Shown here piece by piece: positions 59,127-64,000 of a DNA stretch of 64,000 bases (positions are counted from its first letter, which is position 1; each line of letters starts with the position of its first letter). The notes beneath the pieces are model-generated. The model saw nothing but the letters and a program-made list of their open reading frames with translations. It had not been told where the DNA came from and searched no databases. The position numbers and the translations under genes are program-made. This stretch comes from Streptomyces olindensis (GTDB lineage: Bacteria > Actinomycetota > Actinomycetes > Streptomycetales > Streptomycetaceae). Location: NCBI GenBank assembly GCA_000696115.1, contig JJOH01000005.1, positions 62,001-126,000 on the forward strand, read 5' to 3'.

Positions 59127-59986
59127 AACCAGCGCTGGGTGATGACGAACAGCACCAGCACCGGGATCACGGAGATCACCGAACCGGCCATCACCATCCG
59201 CTGGTCATAGCCGAACGACGAGGTCTGCAGCCGCGCCAGACCCAGCGTCAGCGTGAAGTGGTCCTCGGTGCGCAGCACGATCAGCGGCCACAGGAAGTCG
59301 TCCCAGGCGCTGATGAAGGTGTTGATGGTGACGACCAGGATCGCGCCGTAGGCGGAGGGCAGGTACAGGTACCGGAAGCGTTTCCACTCGCCCGCCCCGT
59401 CCAGCATCGCCGCGTCCTCGATCTCGCGCGGCACGGCGAGGAACGCGGCGCGCATGATGAGGACGTTGATCGCGGCGACGAAACCGGGCAGCCACACACC
59501 GACGAGGTTGTCGACCAGGCCCAGGTCCCGGATGCTGAGGAACAGCGACACCATGATCGACTCGAACGGGAACATCATGGACGCCAGCAGTACGACCCAC
59601 ACCAGCTTGCGGCCCTTCCAGCCGGGCTTGGAGAGCATGTAGCCGGCCATCGTGGAGAAGACGAGCTGGCTGGTGATGGACAGCACGGCGACGAACACGC
59701 TGTTGCGGATGTACGTCCACACCGGCACCTGGTCGAAGACCTCGCGGTAGGCGCGCAGCGACGGATGGTGCGGGAACAGGGAGGCGCCCGCGCCGAAGAC
59801 GTCCTCGCCCGCGCCCTTGAGGGACGACAGCAGCTGCCACAGCAGCGGGCCGATGGTGATGAAGAGGACGAACACCAGCAGCAGGTAGCGGACGACGAGT
59901 TCGCGGGGGCGGCCGTAGTCGCGCCACCGGGGCATGAGACGCCGGCGGCGGGCCGGGACGGAACGCTTGTCGACGGCGGTCGTCAT
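59090..59986 (-). CDS. Sugar ABC transporter permease (MalG type)
   Basis: A 298-residue permease with six membrane segments (VRYLLLVFVLFITIGPLLWQLL at the N-terminus) and EAA loop EIEDAAMLDGAGEWKRFRYLYLPSAYG. Its ATG overlaps the preceding permease stop (ATGA). It ends the SBP-permease-permease operon transcribed on the minus strand and overlaps the 3' end of the GH3 gene by 37 bp. Confidence 0.88.
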   Translation of the reverse strand: MTTAVDKRSVPARRRRLMPRWRDYGRPRELVVRYLLLVFVLFITIGPLLWQLLSSLKGAGEDVFGAGASLFPHHPSLRAYREVFDQVPVWTYIRNSVFVAVLSITSQLVFSTMAGYMLSKPGWKGRKLVWVVLLASMMFPFESIMVSLFLSIRDLGLVDNLVGVWLPGFVAAINVLIMRAAFLAVPREIEDAAMLDGAGEWKRFRYLYLPSAYGAILVVTINTFISAWDDFLWPLIVLRTEDHFTLTLGLARLQTSSFGYDQRMVMAGSVISVIPVLVLFVITQRWFYKGVSSGAVKL

Positions 59987-61017
59987 GCCTCGTCCTCCTT
60001 CGTCAGGCGCTGGGCGAGCAGCGTGAGGCCAAGGGTCAGGGCGAACAGGGCGACGCTGACCGCGGCGCCGTAGCCGGCGTTGCCGGTGAGCGGGTCGAGG
60101 CCGACGTCGCGGATGTAGAAGGGCAGCGTGCGGTCGGCGCCGCCGGGGCCGCCGGTGGAGCCGCCGAGCATGTAGATCTCGGTGAAGACCCTGAGGGAGC
60201 CGATGCCGGTCAGGGTGCCGACCAGCATCATCGACTGGCGGACCCCGGGCACGGTGACGTGCCAGAAACGGCGCACCGCGCCCGCCCCGTCCACGGCCGC
60301 CGCCTCGTGCAGCTCCCTGGGGACGTTCCCGAGGGCCGCCAGATAGAAGATCATGTACCAGCCGAGGCCCTTCCACAGCGTCAGGCCCATCGCCGACAAC
60401 AGGATCAGCCACGAGTCCGACAGGAACGGGATGGCCTCGCGGATGAGGTGGGCCTTCTGCAGCCAGGTGTTGACCAGCCCCTGGTCGCTCAGCAGCCACT
60501 GCCAGCTCAGGCCGACGACCACGCTGGAGGCGAGGACCGGCGTGTAGAACGCGGAGCGGAAGAAGCCGATGCCCGGCAGGTTCTTCTCCACCAGGATCGC
60601 GAGCAGCAGCGGCAGCAGCACCATCAGCGGGACGACGATCAGCGCGTACAGCAGGCTGTTGCGGGTGGCGAGCCAGAAGTCCGGGTCGCTCAGCATCCGC
60701 CGGTAGTTGTCCAGGCCGACGACGTCGTACGCCCCACCGAGCGGCTTGGCGTCGGTGAAGGAAACGACGACGGTGTTGAGGAACGGGAAGACCCCGAACA
60801 CGGTCGCTCCGACGATCGCCGGGGTCATCCACAGCCAGGGCAGCCACCAGCGGCGGTAGAGCGCCGCGCCCCCCGCGTCCGCGCTCGGGCCGGGCGTCAC
60901 GGAGCGGAGGGCGCGGCGCAGGAGCCCCGGCGAGGGCGACGGGGAAGCGCCGGGGCCGCGGGCGCCCGCACCCGGGGGAGCGGGGACGGGCGCCTCGTGC
61001 ACGATCGGTCGGGTCAT
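59983..61017 (-). CDS. Sugar ABC transporter permease (MalF type)
   Basis: A 344-residue permease with a Pro/Gly-rich N-terminal tail of about 60 residues, then six membrane segments (MTPAIVGATVFGVFPFLNTVVVSF). EAA loop LHEAAAVDGAGAVRRFWHVTVPGVRQ. The ATG 61017 lies 2 nt after the SBP stop; a TTG at 61023 overlaps that stop and is less likely. No ATPase partner is encoded nearby. Confidence 0.87.
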   Translation of the reverse strand: MTRPIVHEAPVPAPPGAGARGPGASPSPSPGLLRRALRSVTPGPSADAGGAALYRRWWLPWLWMTPAIVGATVFGVFPFLNTVVVSFTDAKPLGGAYDVVGLDNYRRMLSDPDFWLATRNSLLYALIVVPLMVLLPLLLAILVEKNLPGIGFFRSAFYTPVLASSVVVGLSWQWLLSDQGLVNTWLQKAHLIREAIPFLSDSWLILLSAMGLTLWKGLGWYMIFYLAALGNVPRELHEAAAVDGAGAVRRFWHVTVPGVRQSMMLVGTLTGIGSLRVFTEIYMLGGSTGGPGGADRTLPFYIRDVGLDPLTGNAGYGAAVSVALFALTLGLTLLAQRLTKEDEA

Positions 61018-61019
61018 CC

Positions 61020-62393
61020 TCAACTGCCCTGCTCGATCAGCTGGTTGGCCTTGGACTGCGCCTCCTTCAGAGCGTCCGCGGCGCTCTTCTTGCCCTGCAT
61101 GGCCAGCTGGATCTGGGCCGAGATGGCGTTCAGCTCGCCCGGCGTCAGCGCGATCTCGTCGGCCGTGGCGGTCTTGCGGTCACTGGCGACGATCTTGCGG
61201 GCCTGGGCGAACGGGTCGTCGCCCTTGACCGACTGGAAGAACGGGTCGTTCAGGGAGGCCGTGGTGGAGGGGAAGATGACGACGTTCGGGTCCTTCGCCC
61301 ACTCCAGCTGGTTCTCCGCGTTGGTCAGGAACCGCGCGAAGGCCAGCGCGGTCGCCGCGTTCTTGCTGGTGGAGGCGACGCCGATGTACTGCGGGGCGCC
61401 GACGGTGTGGCCGAGGGCGTCCAGCATGTAGCGGGCCACGCCGGTCTTCTTGTAGACGCTCGGGTTGTTCTGCTGGATGAACCGCAGGAAGTTGGGGTTG
61501 GTGGGGCCGTAGACCAGCTTGCCCTGGCCGTAGACGTTGGCCGGGTCCTGCGTGGAGGACAGCGAGTCGCGGGGCATGCCGCCGGCCTTGTAGAGCTTCG
61601 TCATCGCCTCGACCCACTGAACCGTCTTCGGGTCGTCGGCGAAGGTGAACTTCTTGCCGTCCTCGGACAGGACCTTGATGCCCATCTGCTGCCAGTCGGC
61701 GGGGATGCGCAGCTGAGGGTTGGCGAGGAACGCGTAGTACTTGCCGCCGGAGGCCTTGGCTATCTTCTCGGCGTCGTCGAAGAGACCGAGGACGGTCGTC
61801 GGAGGTTTGGCCGGGTCCAGGCCCGCCTTCTTCATCAGGTCGGTGTTGAAGGTCTGCACGATGCCGCCGGAGTACCAGGGCAGCACGCTGTGCACCCGCT
61901 TGCCGTCCGCGTCGGCGTACACGCTGGACTTCCACATCGCGGGCGTGAACGGCTTGCCCGCGTCCGGTGCCTTGGTGTCCAGGATCAGCAGGTAGCCGTT
62001 CTTCGTCAGCGCCACCGCCGTGTTGACGTTGATGTTCACCACGTCCGGCAGCGTGCAGCCCTGGGCGTCCGCGACCAGGCGCTGGGTGAAGGTGGCGTCG
62101 CCCGGGTCGTCGATCCAGTTGATCTCGGTGCCCGGGTGGGCCTGCTCGAAGGCGTCGATGACGCCGTTGAAGTACGTCCCGAAGTCCTTCTTCAGGTTGG
62201 TGGTCTGGAAGGTGATCTTCCCCTTGACCTCGCCGGAGAGCTTGCCGGAACCGACGTTGCCCTTGTCGACCTTGCAGCCGCCGGCCGTGGCGTCACCGCC
62301 GTCGGATCCGCCGCCGGACAGGCCGCAGCCGGCGGCCGTCAGCGTCAGGACGACCAGACAGGTCAGGGATCCGGTGAGTCTTCTTGCGTGCAT
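61020..62393 (-). CDS. Sugar ABC transporter substrate-binding lipoprotein
   Basis: A 457-residue extracellular binding protein with a lipobox (VVLTLTAAGC, Cys about 23), Gly/Ser linker and extracellular SBP fold (KGKITFQTTNLKKDFGTYFNGVIDAFEQAHPG; APQYIGVASTSKNAATALAFARFLTNAENQLEW). It starts the SBP-permease-permease operon. The ATG follows AGGAGGG by 5 nt. With two cytosolic GH3 enzymes, a GH5-like enzyme and a kinase nearby, the ligand may be a beta-linked oligosaccharide (inference). Confidence 0.88.
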   Translation of the reverse strand: MHARRLTGSLTCLVVLTLTAAGCGLSGGGSDGGDATAGGCKVDKGNVGSGKLSGEVKGKITFQTTNLKKDFGTYFNGVIDAFEQAHPGTEINWIDDPGDATFTQRLVADAQGCTLPDVVNINVNTAVALTKNGYLLILDTKAPDAGKPFTPAMWKSSVYADADGKRVHSVLPWYSGGIVQTFNTDLMKKAGLDPAKPPTTVLGLFDDAEKIAKASGGKYYAFLANPQLRIPADWQQMGIKVLSEDGKKFTFADDPKTVQWVEAMTKLYKAGGMPRDSLSSTQDPANVYGQGKLVYGPTNPNFLRFIQQNNPSVYKKTGVARYMLDALGHTVGAPQYIGVASTSKNAATALAFARFLTNAENQLEWAKDPNVVIFPSTTASLNDPFFQSVKGDDPFAQARKIVASDRKTATADEIALTPGELNAISAQIQLAMQGKKSAADALKEAQSKANQLIEQGS

Positions 62394-62521
62394 TGCTGCC
62401 CTCCTGGGACCAGTCGGTGCTGGCTCAAATCACCAAGTTGGACTTCGATTGATGAAAAGGTGGACCAGAATTCATCGGAGGTCAATGGTTTGCCGTGTTG
62501 CTGTTCGGTTGCGTACGGCGG

Positions 62522-63175
62522 TCAGTGACGGTGTTCGTGGTCCTGATGCGTGGGGTCGCCGGGGTGTTCGTGGCCTTCGGCGTACTCGACGTCGGCTCGG
62601 GCTTCGTCCAGCCAGTCGAAGAACGCGCGGCGGGCTGCGGCCTGGCGCAGTTCCTGTGCGATGCCGTTGCGGACGTGCTCGTAGGGGTGGATGTCGGAGG
62701 GCGCCGGTTCGTCGAAGGGGTCGACGCCGCGGCGTAGCGCCTCGGGGGTGAGGTAACGGTCCCGGTTGCGGTCGTAGTAGTCCCGTACGGCCGTTTCCGG
62801 GATGTGCTGCTCGCCTTCCAGGTCGGCGAGGAGGGCTCGGGCGGCGGGGGAGTGGGCGAGTGCTGCCGCGACGATGCTGCCCAGGTCGGCGACGTCGGCT
62901 TCGGGGATGGTGAGCATCTGCGCCGGCGAGACGTCTTCCGGTGTTGCGAGGCCCCGTTCCGTGCAGGTGCGGCGGGCGAGTTCGTCTGTGACGACTACCT
63001 GGGTCGCCCAGCGCCGTTGTTGGCGGTGTCGTCTTGCGGGTGCGGCGTCGTTGTGGCTGGGCGCGCAGTTCCCCGCGCCCCTAAGGGAGGCTGCCCCTCC
63101 GGCATCCAAGAAGGCGGCCACGCGTTCCTTCGGGATCGGCTCGCCGCGGATGCTTGCTGCGTAATCCCCCGTCAT
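62522..63175 (-). CDS. SurA/PrsA N-domain-like protein with in-frame repeat insertion
   Basis: A 217-residue soluble protein. The C-terminal half resembles the helical chaperone part of SurA/PrsA foldases (VRDYYDRNRDRYLTPEALRR; VRNGIAQELRQAAARRAFFDWLDEARADV) without a parvulin isomerase domain, and ends in a His/Glu-rich tail. Residues about 30-45 (SLRGAGNCAPSHNDAA) are encoded by a copy of the genome repeat element seen at 12509 and 23352, so this stretch was probably inserted. The ATG at 63175 overlaps the previous stop (ATGA). Some databases mislabel this family as a malonyl transferase. Confidence 0.75.
   Translation of the reverse strand: MTGDYAASIRGEPIPKERVAAFLDAGGAASLRGAGNCAPSHNDAAPARRHRQQRRWATQVVVTDELARRTCTERGLATPEDVSPAQMLTIPEADVADLGSIVAAALAHSPAARALLADLEGEQHIPETAVRDYYDRNRDRYLTPEALRRGVDPFDEPAPSDIHPYEHVRNGIAQELRQAAARRAFFDWLDEARADVEYAEGHEHPGDPTHQDHEHRH
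63049..63082 (-). repeat. Intergenic repeat element, copy C, inside a coding sequence
   Basis: TCGTTGTGGCTGG at 63049-63061 and GCGCAGTTCCCCGCGCCCCT at 63063-63082 on the plus strand. The second block differs from copy A by one base and the first is shared with copy B. Unlike those, this copy lies within an open reading frame and is translated. Confidence 0.75.
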
Positions 63176-64000
63176 GGCGTCACCTCCAGCTCCACCGCCT
63201 TCGTGTACGCCACGCATCCGTGCCAGGCCACCTTCGCCATCAGCCAGTACGAACCGGGTGGGATCGCGGCGCCGTCCACCTCGATCGCGGACTCCAGTTG
63301 CTCCCCGCCCGGCACCGTGAAGCCCTGGCAGCCCGGGCTGACGCCGGGCCAGGTGCCCCAGGAGGAGACGGCCCACAGGGTGCCGTCGACGGGGCCGTGG
63401 GTGGTGTTGTGCAGGGTCACGGGGACCCTGGCCCGCTCGCCGCGGCGCACGGACACCCGGTCCACTCCCAGATCCGCCAGCAGCGTCGGGCCCTTGTGCC
63501 CGCCCGGCACGTCCAGGGCCACCACGTCCTCGTAGGTCTGGCCGCCGTAGGACAGGCGCGCCGCGAGACGGTGGCGGCCGGGTGTCGCGTCCGGGGGCGG
63601 GGTCACCGTGATGTCCGTGAGGGTGAAGCCGCCGGGGCCGAGGGCGTAGGGGAGTTCAGCGGGTTCGGTGGTCCAGCCGGGAGGTGTCTCGAAGGTCACC
63701 GTGCCGGACGCCGGTGCGTCGGTCAGCTCCGAGGAGACCCGGACGGTCGCGGTGACCGGGCCGTCGGCGGTGAGGGTGGAGGGGGAGAGGTACACCGCGA
63801 CCGGCATGTTGCCGCGCGGGGCCGGTCCGCAGTTGTGGAGCCAGTAGCGGGTGGCGACCGGCTGGGCGGGCTCGTGGGCGTCGATGCCGGGGCCGGGCGC
63901 CGGGTCCGGCGCGTGGGCCGGTGTGGCGAGGACGGTGGCGACCTCGAAGCCGGTCAGGTCGACCTCGAGGCCACCGTCCCCGTCCGGGGCCAGCGGCTCC
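63172..64000 (-). CDS. Glycosyl hydrolase C-terminus with NEW3 domain, probable GH38 alpha-mannosidase (partial)
   Basis: The last 275 residues of a large protein whose start lies beyond the right edge. The visible part opens with EPLAPDGDGGLEVDLTGFEV followed by ATVLATPAH, typical of the GH38 C-terminal beta domain, then YWLHNCGPAPRGNMPVAVYLSP. The remainder is a tandem beta-sandwich of the NEW3 type (VTFETPPGWTTEPAEL; RLSYGGQTYEDVVALDV; GERARVPVTLHNTTHGPVDG). No catalytic residues are in view, so activity is inferred from resemblance only. It is translationally coupled to the SurA-like gene. Confidence 0.65.
   Translation of the reverse strand, partial: EPLAPDGDGGLEVDLTGFEVATVLATPAHAPDPAPGPGIDAHEPAQPVATRYWLHNCGPAPRGNMPVAVYLSPSTLTADGPVTATVRVSSELTDAPASGTVTFETPPGWTTEPAELPYALGPGGFTLTDITVTPPPDATPGRHRLAARLSYGGQTYEDVVALDVPGGHKGPTLLADLGVDRVSVRRGERARVPVTLHNTTHGPVDGTLWAVSSWGTWPGVSPGCQGFTVPGGEQLESAIEVDGAAIPPGSYWLMAKVAWHGCVAYTKAVELEVTP

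Overview
The window reads as a Streptomyces chromosome segment. It has very high GC with GC-rich third codon positions, GTG/TTG starts, ATGA stop-start overlaps, a WhiI-type sporulation regulator and several lipoprotein sugar-binding proteins. From memory, the backbone (fadB-fadA, rnd, whiI, DUF3000, hemE, hemY, hemQ, DUF692) follows the S. coelicolor SCO6026-SCO6045 order, with accessory blocks inserted between these genes. No rRNA, tRNA, CRISPR array, transposase or integrase was seen.

Layout. 1-2.3 kb: a polysaccharide deacetylase (cut by the window edge) and a CBM3/GH16-like protein, both exported. 2.4-5.7 kb: a fadB-fadA beta-oxidation operon. 5.8-12.5 kb: a LacI regulator and GH2 beta-mannosidase divergent from a sugar ABC importer. 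12.6-16.9 kb: rnd, whiI, DUF3000 and hemE. 16.9-22.7 kb: a four-gene operon matching Bacillus ntdA-ntdB-ntdC-glcP, predicted to make kanosamine (3-amino-3-deoxyglucose), with a divergent MmyB-like regulator. 23-28.3 kb: a flavin disulfide reductase, a DUF4349 lipoprotein, hemY and hemQ. Together with hemE these point to coproporphyrin-dependent heme synthesis. 28.3-33.3 kb: a secreted S33 peptidase, a TIGR04222-like membrane protein, a DUF4142 protein and a DUF692 (MNIO) enzyme.

33.4-42.5 kb is a mixed block: a small membrane protein, a PTH2-like protein, a 59-residue double-CxxC protein, a NodB lipoprotein, a Rieske-FAD oxidoreductase, an ArsR/AHSA1 pair with an apparently leaderless promoter, PPK2, PhoX and an SPFH protein. 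It ends in about 550 bp of G-rich degenerate tandem repeats. 42.5-52.7 kb: SulP transporter plus carbonic anhydrase, ZapE, a RibD_C reductase, murC, msrB and a 961-residue membrane protein ending in a type 1 periplasmic-binding domain. 52.9-64 kb: a carbohydrate island with two GH3 enzymes, a GH5-like enzyme, a BadF-type sugar kinase, a sugar ABC importer, a SurA-like protein and the C-terminal end of a probable GH38 alpha-mannosidase.

Neither sugar ABC operon encodes an ATPase. That fits the Streptomyces habit of sharing MsiK between importers. The observations I rate highest are the kanosamine operon with its palindromic control region, the DUF692 neighbourhood, the membrane receptor-like protein, and a genome-repeat element read in frame inside a coding sequence.
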